DNA of 64,000 bases from Pseudomonas sp. ICMP 561 (GTDB taxonomy: Bacteria; Pseudomonadota; Gammaproteobacteria; Pseudomonadales; Pseudomonadaceae), in assembly GCF_002699985.1 (NCBI RefSeq), contig NZ_LKBT01000001.1:310001-374000 (forward strand), read 5' to 3'. Positions 50,363-59,945 of the stretch are shown piece by piece (within the stretch, counting starts at the first letter, position 1; each line of letters begins with the position of its first letter). The translations under genes were made by a program, and so were the position numbers. The notes under the pieces are model-generated. The model was not told where the DNA came from, did no database searches, and worked only from the letters and a program-made list of their open reading frames with translations.

Positions 50363-52452
50363 ATGCCGTGCTCAATGGCTTGACCCGGGTGGCGATAGCC
50401 GCCTCCAAGCGCTCAGAAGTCGCAGGCGCAATCATCGTCATCGGCATCGTCTTCATGTTCATCACGCCCTTGCCTACAGGGCTTGTGGATGTCCTGATTG
50501 CGGTGAACATCTGCGTGTCCTGTCTGCTCATCATGCTGGCGATGCAACTGCCCAAGCCCTTGGCGTTTTCGACGTTCCCGGCAGTGCTGTTGCTGACAAC
50601 CATGTTCCGCCTGGCCTTGTCGATCGCGACTACGCGGCTGATTCTGCTCGAACAGGATGCGGGACACATCGTCGAAGCCTTCGGCAACTTTGTCGTCGGC
50701 GGCAACCTGGCGGTGGGCATGGTCATCTTCCTGATCCTGACCGTGGTCAACTTTCTGGTCATCACCAAGGGCTCCGAGCGGGTTGCGGAAGTGGGCGCGC
50801 GCTTCACGCTGGACGCCATGCCTGGCAAGCAAATGTCCATAGACAGCGATTTGCGCGCCGGGCTAATCAGCGTCGATCAGGCCCGCCAGCGTCGAGCGGA
50901 TCTGGGCAAGGAAAGCCAACTGTTCGGCGCCATGGATGGCGCGATGAAGTTCGTCAACGGCGACGCCATCGCAGGCCTGATCATCGTCGCGATCAACCTG
51001 ATTGGCGGCATCTCCATTGGTGTGATGCAGCACGATATGAGCGCTAGCGACGCCATGCACCTGTATTCAGTGTTGACCATCGGTGACGGCCTGATCGCAC
51101 AAATTCCGGCGCTGCTGATCTCGGTCACCGCGGGCATGATCATCACCCGTGTACCCAATGAGGAAAGCGACGAAAACTCCAACATCGGCGGCGACATTGC
51201 CAAGCAGTTGGGCGCGCAACCGAAATCACTGGTCATTGCGGCAGTAGCGATGCTCGGTTTCGCGGCACTGCCGGGCATGCCGACCATGGTGTTCGTCATC
51301 ATTTCAATCCTCGTCGGCACGCTGGGCGTATTCCTGATGCGCAGCCGGGCCCCCAAGGCCCAGGCCGTCGCCGCCTACGTCCCCCCGGAACAGAATGGTG
51401 ACCGGGACATTCGTGAGTTCTTCCCCTGCCGCACGTTCCTGCTGCAGTTCAACCCAGGCCAGGACCAGACAGAAATCATGGCCTTGATCAGTCAGGTACG
51501 GCAGCGCCGCAACCAGCTCGTGGCGCAGTTCGGCATCACCCTACCCTCCTTCGACATCGAGTACGCGGGTCATGTGCCTGCAGACGAATTCCGCTTTCTG
51601 GTTTACGAGGTGCCCGCGATCAAAGCCACCTTCACCCAGGATTTTCTGGCCGTAGAGCGACAACTGCTGGCTGCGGAACCGATCAACGCTCATCCCGGCG
51701 ATGTTGCACGCGAAGAGGCCGACCTGCTCTGGATACCGGCCGACGATCCGACACTGCAAGAGCCGGGCTTGCACCCCAGCACCTCAACCCAACTGATCGT
51801 TGAACGCATGTTCCGCGCCATGCAGGCCTGCGGCCCACAATTCATCGGGCTGCAGGAGAGCAAGGCGATCCTCAGTTGGCTGGAGCGCGATCAGCCGGAA
51901 CTTGCTCAAGAGATGCAGCGGGTCCTTCCTCTCGCTCGCTTTTCGGCAGTTCTACAACGTCTTGCCAGCGAGTGCGTGCCGTTGCGCGCTATTCGACTGA
52001 TTGCCGAAGCCCTGATTGAGCACGGCCAGCATGAGCGTGAAATCGGCGCCCTGACCGATTACGTACGCATCGCGCTCAAGTCGCTGATCTTCCACCAATA
52101 CTGCGGGCCTGAAGGCTTGCAGGTCTGGCTGTTGTCGCCGGAAAGCGAGCACCTGATGCGTGACAGCCAGCGCCAGACCCAGAACGAAACTTTTTTCGCC
52201 CTGCCCGCCGAAGCCAGCCAGCAGTTGGTTGATCAGTTGCGCCAGGCCTTCCCGCGTCGATCCAGGGCGATGGCGGTGTTGCTGGTCGCCCAGGATTTGC
52301 GCAGCCCGCTACGCACATTGTTGCAGGACGAATTCCATGAAATTCCCGTGCTGTCTTTTGCTGAGCTCAACAGCACGGCGCAGGTCAAGGTGCTAGGCCG
52401 CCTGGATCTGGACGACCAACTGCAAACCATCGCCGACGAAAACGCGGCATGA
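50359..52452 (+). CDS. hrcV: Type III export gate protein HrcV (SctV)
   Basis: A 697-residue inner-membrane export gate. The N-terminal half has about eight helices. The FHIPEP-family signature is clear in RVAEVGARFTLDAMPGKQMS followed by IDSDLRAG. The C-terminal cytoplasmic domain (about 330-697) forms the nonameric ring below the gate and receives substrates via HrpJ/chaperones. The length is typical. Confidence 0.97.
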   Translation: MNAVLNGLTRVAIAASKRSEVAGAIIVIGIVFMFITPLPTGLVDVLIAVNICVSCLLIMLAMQLPKPLAFSTFPAVLLLTTMFRLALSIATTRLILLEQDAGHIVEAFGNFVVGGNLAVGMVIFLILTVVNFLVITKGSERVAEVGARFTLDAMPGKQMSIDSDLRAGLISVDQARQRRADLGKESQLFGAMDGAMKFVNGDAIAGLIIVAINLIGGISIGVMQHDMSASDAMHLYSVLTIGDGLIAQIPALLISVTAGMIITRVPNEESDENSNIGGDIAKQLGAQPKSLVIAAVAMLGFAALPGMPTMVFVIISILVGTLGVFLMRSRAPKAQAVAAYVPPEQNGDRDIREFFPCRTFLLQFNPGQDQTEIMALISQVRQRRNQLVAQFGITLPSFDIEYAGHVPADEFRFLVYEVPAIKATFTQDFLAVERQLLAAEPINAHPGDVAREEADLLWIPADDPTLQEPGLHPSTSTQLIVERMFRAMQACGPQFIGLQESKAILSWLERDQPELAQEMQRVLPLARFSAVLQRLASECVPLRAIRLIAEALIEHGQHEREIGALTDYVRIALKSLIFHQYCGPEGLQVWLLSPESEHLMRDSQRQTQNETFFALPAEASQQLVDQLRQAFPRRSRAMAVLLVAQDLRSPLRTLLQDEFHEIPVLSFAELNSTAQVKVLGRLDLDDQLQTIADENAA

Positions 52453-52480
52453 GTCTGCCTACCCGTTCAAGGAGTGAGTG

Positions 52481-53401
52481 ATGTACGAACTACGCGTATT
52501 GAACGGCTTGCACCGCGGTGCGGCCTTACCGCTGATTGGCGACCACTGGCTGGTCGGGAGCGACGAACAACACGATCTCCTGTTGCAGGATCCCGGCATT
52601 GCCAGACGCCATTGCAGATTAACGTGCGACGGCGAAACCTGGCGCCTGGAAGCCGAAGACGGCTCGCTGTTCGACGAGCAGGGCCAGCCCTGTGACAGCC
52701 TGAATGCGCTAACCGCTGAACAGACGTTCCGGCTGGGCACTGTGCAGTTGAGCATCATGGCAAGTACAGCGCAGTGGCCAGCGGTGGTCGAACCGAAACC
52801 CTCCAGCGAATCCGCCACGTCAGGCTTCGGCGAATCCCGCGCCGAATCCCAGGCTCCCCCCTCGCCGTCACAACCCGCCAAACGCCCGGCGCTGCATAAG
52901 CGCCTGGCCATTGCAGGGATTGTGGTCACGCTGGCGGGCAGTGCCTGGGCATTGACCACACCAGGGCCCGTGAGCCCCTCGCCTACGACCACTCAGCCCC
53001 GCGAACCTTCAGCCCTGAGCGCTACGGACACCGCGGAAAAACTGCAAGTCATGCTCCGCGAACGTGAATTGCGCGATACGGTCAGCGTGAGCACCAGCGC
53101 CGAAGGCATCGTACTCAAAGGCTCGTTAACACCTGAACAGATGGCGCTGTACAAACGCATGCTGGAACGCTTCGGCCAGCAGCAGAAAAGCGCAGTGGCA
53201 GTGCTTGATCAGGTCAAGCCGTTCGGCCGCAAACTGCCTTTCGAGATTGTTCAGATCGCCAGCGGCAAGCGCGCCCACGTGGTGTTGGCTGACAACCGCC
53301 GGTTATTTCTGGGCGACGAAGTGGATGGCCTGCGCCTGACCAAGATCGACAAGAACCACGTCGAGTTCGACGGCGACGAGCACTATGAGGTGAAATGGTG
53401 A
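52481..53401 (+). CDS. hrpQ: Inner-membrane ring protein HrpQ (SctD)
   Basis: A 306-residue bitopic protein. The N-terminal FHA-like cytoplasmic domain (about 1-100) includes LRVLNGLHRGAALPL and PGIARRHCRLTC. A single membrane helix lies at about 145-165 (RLAIAGIVVTLAGSAWALTT), then a periplasmic part with BON-like segments. ATG 52481 has AGGAG upstream, and a GTG one codon earlier is ignored. It overlaps hrcN by seven bases. Confidence 0.92.
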   Translation: MYELRVLNGLHRGAALPLIGDHWLVGSDEQHDLLLQDPGIARRHCRLTCDGETWRLEAEDGSLFDEQGQPCDSLNALTAEQTFRLGTVQLSIMASTAQWPAVVEPKPSSESATSGFGESRAESQAPPSPSQPAKRPALHKRLAIAGIVVTLAGSAWALTTPGPVSPSPTTTQPREPSALSATDTAEKLQVMLRERELRDTVSVSTSAEGIVLKGSLTPEQMALYKRMLERFGQQQKSAVAVLDQVKPFGRKLPFEIVQIASGKRAHVVLADNRRLFLGDEVDGLRLTKIDKNHVEFDGDEHYEVKW

Positions 53402-54762
53402 GCGCAGCGCTGGCCGAAACTGTCCCGTTGGCAGAATGGGCCGACGCCTATAGAGCGCGCCTGAACAAGCTCTCTCCGGTGGTGGTCAGCGGTCGGGTCA
53501 GCGCAGTCAACGGCATCCTGCTCGAATGCCAGGTTCCGGCAGTACGCATCGGCGACCTGTGCCGCGTTTACAAAACCGGCGGCGAAGCGATGCTGGCGGA
53601 GATCGTCGGCTTTACCGAAAACTGCACGCTGCTTAGCGCTCTGGGTACGCCAGAAGGCATCGAGCAAGGGGCGCGGATCGAGCCGCTGGGCGTTGTCCAC
53701 TCGGTGAGTGTCGATGACAGCCTGCTCGGCAGCGTGCTGGACGGATTTGGTCGACGTCTGGACGGCCAGGGTGACGGTGCGTTCGCCTTGCCCGGCGACC
53801 ACCGTCCGACCCAGCCAGTAATTTGCGACGCTATTCCACCCACCCAGCGACCGCGTATTGACGAGGCCATGCCTACCGGGCTGCGTGCCATCGACGCGGC
53901 CATTACCCTGGGTGAAGGTCAACGCGTCGGGCTGTTCGCCGGTGCAGGCTGTGGCAAGACCACGCTGCTCGCAGAGCTGGCGCGCAATATGCCGTGTGAC
54001 GTGATCGTATTTGGCCTGATCGGCGAGCGGGGTCGTGAACTGCGCGAGTTTCTCGATCACGAACTGGACGAAGAACTGCGTGCGCGTTCGGTGCTGGTCT
54101 GTGCCACCTCGGACCGTTCAAGCATGGAGCGCGCCCGCGCTGCATTTACCACCACCGCCATCGCCGAGGCCTACCGGCAACAAGGCAAGCGCGTACTGCT
54201 GCTCGTCGACTCGCTGACCCGCTTCGCCCGGGCCCAACGTGAAATCGGCATCGCAGCAGGCGAACCCTTGGGACGCGGTGGCCTGCCGCCCTCGGTCTAC
54301 ACCCTGCTGCCGCGTCTGGTGGAGCGCGCCGGACGTAGCGAGCAAGGCTCAATCACTGCGATCTATACCGTTCTGATCGAACAGGACTCGATGAATGACC
54401 CGGTGGCGGACGAAGTTCGCTCGCTGATCGACGGCCACATCGTGATGTCGCGCAAGCTTGCCGAGCGCGGCCATTATCCAGCCATTGACGTGCAGGCCAG
54501 CCTCAGCCGTATCACCAGCAGCGTGACCGACAAGCAACATCAGCGCGGCAATATCACCCTGCGCCGTTTATTGGCGGCCTATCAGCAAGTGGAAATGCTC
54601 CTGCGTCTGGGCGAGTACACCCCCGGCAACGATGCAGTGACTGACTGCGCCGTGCAGTTGCACGATCAGATCAACGAGTTTTTGCAGCAGGACCTGCGCG
54701 AACCGCTGGACCTGCAAGACACCCTCGAACAACTTTATGCGCTGACAGCCCATGCGCCGTAG
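53395..54762 (+). CDS. hrcN: Type III ATPase HrcN (SctN)
   Basis: A 455-residue F1-like hexameric ATPase that releases chaperones and unfolds substrates. Walker A is GLFAGAGCGKTTLLAELA, Walker B VLLLVDSLTRFARAQRE, followed by the family motif GRGGLPPSVYTLLPRLVERA. The N-terminal beta-barrel and C-terminal helical domain are of normal size. It overlaps hrpQ and hrpO on either side. Confidence 0.97.
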   Translation: MVSAALAETVPLAEWADAYRARLNKLSPVVVSGRVSAVNGILLECQVPAVRIGDLCRVYKTGGEAMLAEIVGFTENCTLLSALGTPEGIEQGARIEPLGVVHSVSVDDSLLGSVLDGFGRRLDGQGDGAFALPGDHRPTQPVICDAIPPTQRPRIDEAMPTGLRAIDAAITLGEGQRVGLFAGAGCGKTTLLAELARNMPCDVIVFGLIGERGRELREFLDHELDEELRARSVLVCATSDRSSMERARAAFTTTAIAEAYRQQGKRVLLLVDSLTRFARAQREIGIAAGEPLGRGGLPPSVYTLLPRLVERAGRSEQGSITAIYTVLIEQDSMNDPVADEVRSLIDGHIVMSRKLAERGHYPAIDVQASLSRITSSVTDKQHQRGNITLRRLLAAYQQVEMLLRLGEYTPGNDAVTDCAVQLHDQINEFLQQDLREPLDLQDTLEQLYALTAHAP

Positions 54763-55228
54763 GCCGGCTGTTGAAGAAGCCGCGCCGGACGCCGACCCGC
54801 AGCGCGATGCGCTGGTTGAGGTGGTGACCTTGCTCGCGCCGCTGCGCGAGTTGCGCAAGCACAGCCTGGAACGACGTTGCCGCGAAGCCCGGCAGGAAGC
54901 CGAGCAGATGCAGGCGGCGATAGAACAGGCTGGTAAAGACTGCGCCGAAGACCTGCGCCAGCAAAAGCAGGCACGCAAGGCCTTGGCATTGCAGTGTGAG
55001 GGTCAAGTCATGAGCCTCAACGCTATCCAGCATTGGCACCAGCAAGAGCAACAACTCATGGACCGACAAACCGAGCTGCGCGTCCACGTCCAACGCCTGA
55101 ATCTTGAGCTTGACGCCCAGCACGTGCGAGTCAGCGAAGCCCAGGCTCAATTGCGCGCCAGCCAGCGTGCCCTGGAGAAACTGGCCTGTCTGCGCGAAAC
55201 CCTGGCCTTGCCAAAGGAGACGACATGA
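54752..55228 (+). CDS. hrpO: Stalk protein HrpO (SctO)
   Basis: A 158-residue, almost entirely alpha-helical coiled coil, rich in Glu, Gln, Arg and Leu (VTLLAPLRELRKHSLERRCR; QQLMDRQTELRVHVQRLNLE). As the FliJ/YscO counterpart it forms the central stalk that couples HrcN to HrcV. It starts 11 bases before the hrcN stop and overlaps hrpP by four bases. Confidence 0.9.
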   Translation: MRRRPAVEEAAPDADPQRDALVEVVTLLAPLRELRKHSLERRCREARQEAEQMQAAIEQAGKDCAEDLRQQKQARKALALQCEGQVMSLNAIQHWHQQEQQLMDRQTELRVHVQRLNLELDAQHVRVSEAQAQLRASQRALEKLACLRETLALPKETT

Positions 55229-55830
55229 ATCTCAGCAGCCCTGCACACGCAATTCTCGAGCATCGCGCGCCTGCCAAGCCGGAACGGCAAGAGCCACAGC
55301 ACGATACGTCTCGGGACAGACCGCAACCGCAAGGTGCGCGCCCGCAAGGCCGTGTCCCCAACGAACTTGATCGGCCTCGCGAGACGTCGGCGCGAGACAG
55401 CGGCAAAACCCGACATGGCGATTCCGAACGTATGGCCGACGGGCTGTTTTTCCAGCAACTGCTGGCGCCATTGGGCGGCATGGGTGGCCAGGGGCAAGGT
55501 GGCTCACGCGGCCAGTCGTTCGCAGGCCAGGCTGACGGGATGGGTAGCGCAGGTTTCGCAGCCTGGAACCAACTGGTCGATGACCTCGCCGGGCGGCTGC
55601 CCGCTGGCACTGGCCAGTCTCTGCAAGCCACGCTGTTCATGCCAAACCTGGGCCGCATCGGTCTGAATGCGCGTAATCGCTCACCACGCGGCTGGGATAT
55701 TGATCTGGATTGCGCAGAAGCGCATGCCGCCGAGCATCTGCGTCAGAACCACCCGCGCTGCCAGGACGATCTGAGCCGCGCACTGTGTCAGCCCGTCAAC
55801 CTCAGCGTGCGCCACCGGGGGTGCGCATGA
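55225..55830 (+). CDS. hrpP: Needle-length / substrate-switch protein HrpP (SctP)
   Basis: A 201-residue protein with a disordered Arg/Gln/Pro-rich N terminus and a small T3S4-like C-terminal domain (ATLFMPNLGRIGLNARNRSP onward). This is the FliK/YscP layout. P. syringae HrpP is secreted and controls pilus export. It overlaps hrpO and hrcQ by four bases each. Confidence 0.88.
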   Translation: MNLSSPAHAILEHRAPAKPERQEPQHDTSRDRPQPQGARPQGRVPNELDRPRETSARDSGKTRHGDSERMADGLFFQQLLAPLGGMGGQGQGGSRGQSFAGQADGMGSAGFAAWNQLVDDLAGRLPAGTGQSLQATLFMPNLGRIGLNARNRSPRGWDIDLDCAEAHAAEHLRQNHPRCQDDLSRALCQPVNLSVRHRGCA

Positions 55831-57017
55831 ATGCCCAGGCGCTGCCCCTGCGGCAGGTCAGCCACGTTCAGGCCCGCCTGTCCCGCAAACTGGCCGGCGA
55901 GCCGTGGATGGCATTCAACGTGGAGGGCCAGACGGGGCGTCTGACCCTCAAGGCCAGCCGCCGCGCGCCTGTCGCCGCTGCGCTGCAATGCTTCGACAGC
56001 GCATTAGGGACTTTTGGGCTCAGCGATGCTCAACCGGTGCTTAACGCATGGTCGAGCTGCCCGGGTTTTGCCGGGGCTGTCGGGTCTGTAAAAGCAGACG
56101 CCGACGAAGACTGGCTATGGCCGCTATACAACGCAGGCCTGTCGGCAGAACTGGCCGCTGTCATGGGCACACTGAAACCGCTTCCAGTCTCTGAAACAGC
56201 GCAGGCCGATTGGGTGTACTGCGAGATGAGCCTGCAATTGAGTCAGGGTCGCGTCGACAGTGTGCTCGCAGTCTCTGCCCCTGCGCTCGCCGATTGGCTC
56301 GACCAGCCCGCATGGAACGTAAATCCACCACGCGACCACTCAGGGTTAACGCTGGCTTTCGCGCTGCGTCTGGGCAGTCTGAATCTCCCCCGACAAACGC
56401 TAGAAACCTTGCGACCTGGTGACGTGCTATGCCCCACCGAGGCTGACTTCGACACCGCAGGTTTTGGTGTGTTGACCCTGGGGCAGCGGCGTCTTCAGGT
56501 CCGTGTTTGCGAACAGCCCGAACGGTTGCAACTGGAAGTTCTGGAAATCGAGGAGACGACGGTGGCAGACCGTAATGAGCTTGACGAACCGATTGCCGAG
56601 TACACCGACCCTTGGGCGGATGAAGACGGTTATTCCGATGAGGTCGATACCGAAAACGCTTTCGCTGAAGAGGCTGATCCCGACTCCGATGCAGATCAGT
56701 ACTACACCGAGCCTGCCGGGCAGATTGAAGACGAAGATGACTATGCAGATCAGGCCGATCAGGCGCCTCAGTCGCCGGCAAGTCCTACCGAAGCTTTCGC
56801 CGACCTGGCGATGCCGCTGACTCTGCGGTGCGGCCAGATCCGCTTGACCCTGGGCGAACTCGCGGCCCTGGGACCCGGCGCGATCCTTGAAGTCCCAGGC
56901 GTCACGCCAGGGCTGGCCGGTCTCTATTACGGTGAACGAAGGCTGGCCCAAGGCGAACTGGTGGATGTAGAAGGCCGTCTTGGCTTGCAGATTACCCAGC
57001 TGGATGAGCGCGGATGA
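55827..57017 (+). CDS. hrcQ: C-ring protein HrcQ (SctQ), HrcQa-HrcQb fused
   Basis: A 396-residue cytoplasmic sorting-platform protein. Residues 1-245 correspond to HrcQa. Then comes a very acidic linker (about 246-325, many Asp and Glu, with [20 protein letters not shown]). The SPOA domain is at about 328-396 ([20 protein letters not shown]). P. syringae normally has two genes, hrcQa and hrcQb; here it is one open frame. At codon 246 a GTG preceded by GAGGAG could start a separate 151-residue HrcQb-like product. The start at 55827 overlaps the hrpP stop. Confidence 0.92.
   Translation: MNAQALPLRQVSHVQARLSRKLAGEPWMAFNVEGQTGRLTLKASRRAPVAAALQCFDSALGTFGLSDAQPVLNAWSSCPGFAGAVGSVKADADEDWLWPLYNAGLSAELAAVMGTLKPLPVSETAQADWVYCEMSLQLSQGRVDSVLAVSAPALADWLDQPAWNVNPPRDHSGLTLAFALRLGSLNLPRQTLETLRPGDVLCPTEADFDTAGFGVLTLGQRRLQVRVCEQPERLQLEVLEIEETTVADRNELDEPIAEYTDPWADEDGYSDEVDTENAFAEEADPDSDADQYYTEPAGQIEDEDDYADQADQAPQSPASPTEAFADLAMPLTLRCGQIRLTLGELAALGPGAILEVPGVTPGLAGLYYGERRLAQGELVDVEGRLGLQITQLDERG
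56550..56564 (+). promoter_or_regulatory. Internal ribosome binding site and GTG start in hrcQ
   Basis: GAGGAG, six bases, then GTG in the hrcQ frame (codon 246). It would give an HrcQb-like protein from 56562 to 57017. SctQ proteins in other systems are known to make such an internal C-terminal product. The signal is seen; its use is inferred. Confidence 0.6.
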
Positions 57018-57667
57018 CGCTCAATGACACGAATCCAATCATGCTGGCGCTGTTTCTCGGCGCATTGTCGCTGCTGCCATTCCTCTTGGTGGTGTGCACG
57101 TCCTTCCTGAAAATCGCTTCCGTACTGCTCATCACCCGTAACGCCATCGGCGTGCAGCAAGTGCCGCCGAACATGGCGCTGTATGGCATTGCCCTCGCCG
57201 CCACGCTGTTTGTCATGGCACCGGTGTTTTCCGAAATTGCCACCATCGCTCAAGAGCACCCCCTGCAACTGAATGACACAAAAGGCCTGGGCAAAAGCGC
57301 GCAGGCCCTGCTCGCCCCTCTTCAAGCATTCATGACCCACAATGTTGAGCCCGACGTGCTGACTCACCTGCACGAAAACGCCCTGCGCATGTGGCCCAAG
57401 GCAATGGCCGACGCCGCCAGCCGCGAAGACTTGCTGCTGCTGATCCCGGCCTTCGTGCTGTCGGAGCTGCAAGCGGCATTTGAAATCGGCTTTCTGATCT
57501 ATATCCCTTTCATCGTCATTGACCTGATCGTCTCCAACCTGCTGCTCGCGTTGGGTATGCAAATGGTTTCGCCGATGACCATTTCCCTGCCCTTGAAAAT
57601 CCTGCTCTTCGTGCTGGTCAGCGGTTGGACGCGCTTGCTCGACAGCCTCTTCTACTCCTATATGTGA
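57014..57667 (+). CDS. hrcR: Export apparatus protein HrcR (SctR)
   Basis: A 217-residue inner-membrane FliP-family protein of the export gate. Family stretches include [20 protein letters not shown] and [20 protein letters not shown]. Four hydrophobic helices. It starts inside the hrcQ stop (ATGA). Confidence 0.96.
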   Translation: MTLNDTNPIMLALFLGALSLLPFLLVVCTSFLKIASVLLITRNAIGVQQVPPNMALYGIALAATLFVMAPVFSEIATIAQEHPLQLNDTKGLGKSAQALLAPLQAFMTHNVEPDVLTHLHENALRMWPKAMADAASREDLLLLIPAFVLSELQAAFEIGFLIYIPFIVIDLIVSNLLLALGMQMVSPMTISLPLKILLFVLVSGWTRLLDSLFYSYM

Positions 57668-57674
57668 GGTCGCG

Positions 57675-57938
57675 ATGGAAGCCTTGAACCTGTTCAAACA
57701 GGGCATGATCCTGGTGGTGCTGTTGACCGCACCGCCGCTGATCGTGGCGGTCGCGGTCGGTGTGCTGACGTCACTGGTCCAGGCATTGATGCAAGTCCAG
57801 GATCAAACCCTGCCGTTTGGTCTCAAGTTGCTCGCAGTAGGCGTGACCCTGGCAATGACCGGTCGCTGGATCGGCGTCGAGCTGATTCAATTGACCAACC
57901 TGGCGTTCAACATGATTGCCCAGACCGGTAAGGGCTGA
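57675..57938 (+). CDS. hrcS: Export apparatus protein HrcS (SctS)
   Basis: An 87-residue FliQ-family protein with two membrane helices (MILVVLLTAPPLIVAVAVGV and the second around LKLLAVGVTLAMTGRWIGVE). Normal length, seven bases after hrcR. Confidence 0.95.
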   Translation: MEALNLFKQGMILVVLLTAPPLIVAVAVGVLTSLVQALMQVQDQTLPFGLKLLAVGVTLAMTGRWIGVELIQLTNLAFNMIAQTGKG

Positions 57939-57940
57939 GC

Positions 57941-58747
57941 ATGTTCGACGCTCAGTTCGCTTACGAGCTGCTCAATGGCATCGCCTTGTCCATGGCCCGC
58001 CTCTACCCTTGCATGTTTCTCGTCCCTGCGTTTCTGTTCAAGCACCTCAAAGGCCTGCCGCGCTATGCCGTACTGACGGCGCTGGCGCTGATCCCCGCCC
58101 CGGGCATCGGTCAGGAGTTGAGTCGGCTGGGCAAATCGTGGTCGGACATCTTCTTTCTGATTTTCAAGGAAATGATACTGGGCACCCTGATGGGTCTGGT
58201 GCTGTACCTGCCATTCTTTTTATTCAGCGCGGTGGGCGTGTTGCTCGACAACCAGCGTGGGGCGCTGACAGGCGGCCAGCTCAACCCGGCACTGGGCGCC
58301 GATGTGACGCCGTTATCTCATCTGTTCGAAGAAACCATGATCATGCTGTTGATGATCATTGGCGGGTTGCCGCTGCTGATGCAGGTGATCTGGGACAGCT
58401 ATCAGATCTGGCCCGCAACGAGCTGGTGGCCAGCGCTGCAAGGACAAGGCTTCGATGTCTATCTAGGCATACTGCAGGACACTTTCACCCACTTGTTGCT
58501 GTATTCGGCACCGTTCATTGCCTTGTTGTTGCTGGTCGAAGCGGCGATGGCGTTGATCGGTATCTACAGCCCTCAACTGAACGTGTTTATCCTCGCGATG
58601 CCGGCCAAGTGCGTGATCGGGCTCGCGTTTCTGGTGATCTACTTGCCGACCCTGATGGACCTGGGCACCGAGCGCCTTGAGCTGCTCAAGGCCGTGCGGC
58701 ATACCCTGCTGCTGATGGTCCCCGGTCCTCGCGAACCCACACCATGA
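57941..58747 (+). CDS. hrcT: Export apparatus protein HrcT (SctT)
   Basis: A 268-residue FliR-family inner-membrane protein with about six helices. Conserved stretches include LALIPAPGIGQELSRLGKSW and NVFILAMPAKCVIGLAFLVI. It starts two bases after hrcS and overlaps hrcU by four bases. Confidence 0.95.
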   Translation: MFDAQFAYELLNGIALSMARLYPCMFLVPAFLFKHLKGLPRYAVLTALALIPAPGIGQELSRLGKSWSDIFFLIFKEMILGTLMGLVLYLPFFLFSAVGVLLDNQRGALTGGQLNPALGADVTPLSHLFEETMIMLLMIIGGLPLLMQVIWDSYQIWPATSWWPALQGQGFDVYLGILQDTFTHLLLYSAPFIALLLLVEAAMALIGIYSPQLNVFILAMPAKCVIGLAFLVIYLPTLMDLGTERLELLKAVRHTLLLMVPGPREPTP

Positions 58748-59832
58748 GCGAGAAGAATCAGGACGCAACGCCCAAGCAGATTCGCGATGCACGCAAGCGT
58801 GGGCAAGTCGCGCAGAGCCAGGATCTGCCCAAGCTTTTGATCCTGGTGGTAGTCAGTGAAATCACTCTGGGCATGGCCGACGTCAGCATGGAAAAGCTGC
58901 AGGCGCTGATCAACCTGTCGATGACGCGCATGGATCAACCCTTCCTGCGCACCGTGGGTGAAGTGGTCACTCAGGGCGTGTGGCTGGTGGCCGCTTTTGC
59001 TGCGCTGAGTGTGGGCGTCGCCATGCTTATGCGCCTGGTCGGGAGCTGGATGCAATTCGGCTTCCTGTTCGCCCCCGAGGCGCTCAAGCCGACCATGGAA
59101 AAGCTCAACCCGTTCAGCCACCTCAAACAAATGTTCACCATGCGCAGCCTGGTCACATCGCTGTCCGGCGTGGTCAAGGCTGCGATCATCGCAACCGTCA
59201 TGTGGTTCATCGTCGAGCCCGCGCTCGGCACGCTGGTCAGCCTGGTGCACACCGATCTGGTGACGTTCTGGCACGCCCTGTCGACGCTGTTCCACCGGAT
59301 TCTGCGGGTGACTTGCGGGATATTGCTGGTACTCGCAGTGGCGGACTTTGCTATTCAGAAGTATTTCCACGCCAAGCAACTGCGCATGAGCATGGAAGAC
59401 ATCAAGCAGGAATACAAAAACTCCGAGGGCAACCCGGAGGTCAAGGGCCACCGCCGCCAACTCGCCCACGAATTGCTCAATCAGGCACCCAAGGCGCCGC
59501 CCAAACCGGTCAAGGATGCCGACGTGTTAATCGTCAATCCGACTCACTATGCAGTCGCCCTCTATTACAAACCTGGCAAAACAGCCCTGCCGCGCATCCA
59601 TTGCAAACATCTGGATGCCGGCGCCCTGGCGCTGATCGAGGAAGCAAAGCGCGAACGCATCCCGGTGGTCCAGTGCGTGTGGCTCGCCCGTGTTCTGTAC
59701 CGCGTGCCCGAAGGTCGCTTCATCCCGCGCGACACGCTGCAGGCGGTGGCGCAGATCTATGGCGTGATCAAGCAACTGGACGATGAAGCCAAACGGGAAG
59801 TCATCCTGGCGAACGATATCGACATGCTCTGA
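58744..59832 (+). CDS. hrcU: Export switch protein HrcU (SctU)
   Basis: A 362-residue FlhB-family protein with four membrane helices and a cytoplasmic autocleaving domain. The NPTH cleavage site is at residues 265-268 (LIVNPTHYAVALYY). It begins MSEKNQDATPKQIRDARKRG. In P. syringae hrcU is followed by hrpV-hrpT-hrcC. Here avrE comes next, so the operon ends at hrcU. Confidence 0.96.
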   Translation: MSEKNQDATPKQIRDARKRGQVAQSQDLPKLLILVVVSEITLGMADVSMEKLQALINLSMTRMDQPFLRTVGEVVTQGVWLVAAFAALSVGVAMLMRLVGSWMQFGFLFAPEALKPTMEKLNPFSHLKQMFTMRSLVTSLSGVVKAAIIATVMWFIVEPALGTLVSLVHTDLVTFWHALSTLFHRILRVTCGILLVLAVADFAIQKYFHAKQLRMSMEDIKQEYKNSEGNPEVKGHRRQLAHELLNQAPKAPPKPVKDADVLIVNPTHYAVALYYKPGKTALPRIHCKHLDAGALALIEEAKRERIPVVQCVWLARVLYRVPEGRFIPRDTLQAVAQIYGVIKQLDDEAKREVILANDIDML

Positions 59833-59885
59833 CCACAAATATCGTAAGCCCTGAAAAGCCTTTCCAGCGTCTTGCAGACTGTGTG

Positions 59886-59914
59886 GGAACCGTTTCAGAG
59901 CTATGAACCACACA
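59886..59914 (+). promoter_or_regulatory. HrpL box of avrE
   Basis: GGAACC, 16 bases, CCACACA, a full consensus match 31 bases before the avrE ATG. Confidence 0.93.
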
Positions 59915-59945
59915 CAGGTATCAGCCCTGAGCGAGCATTCACGGA

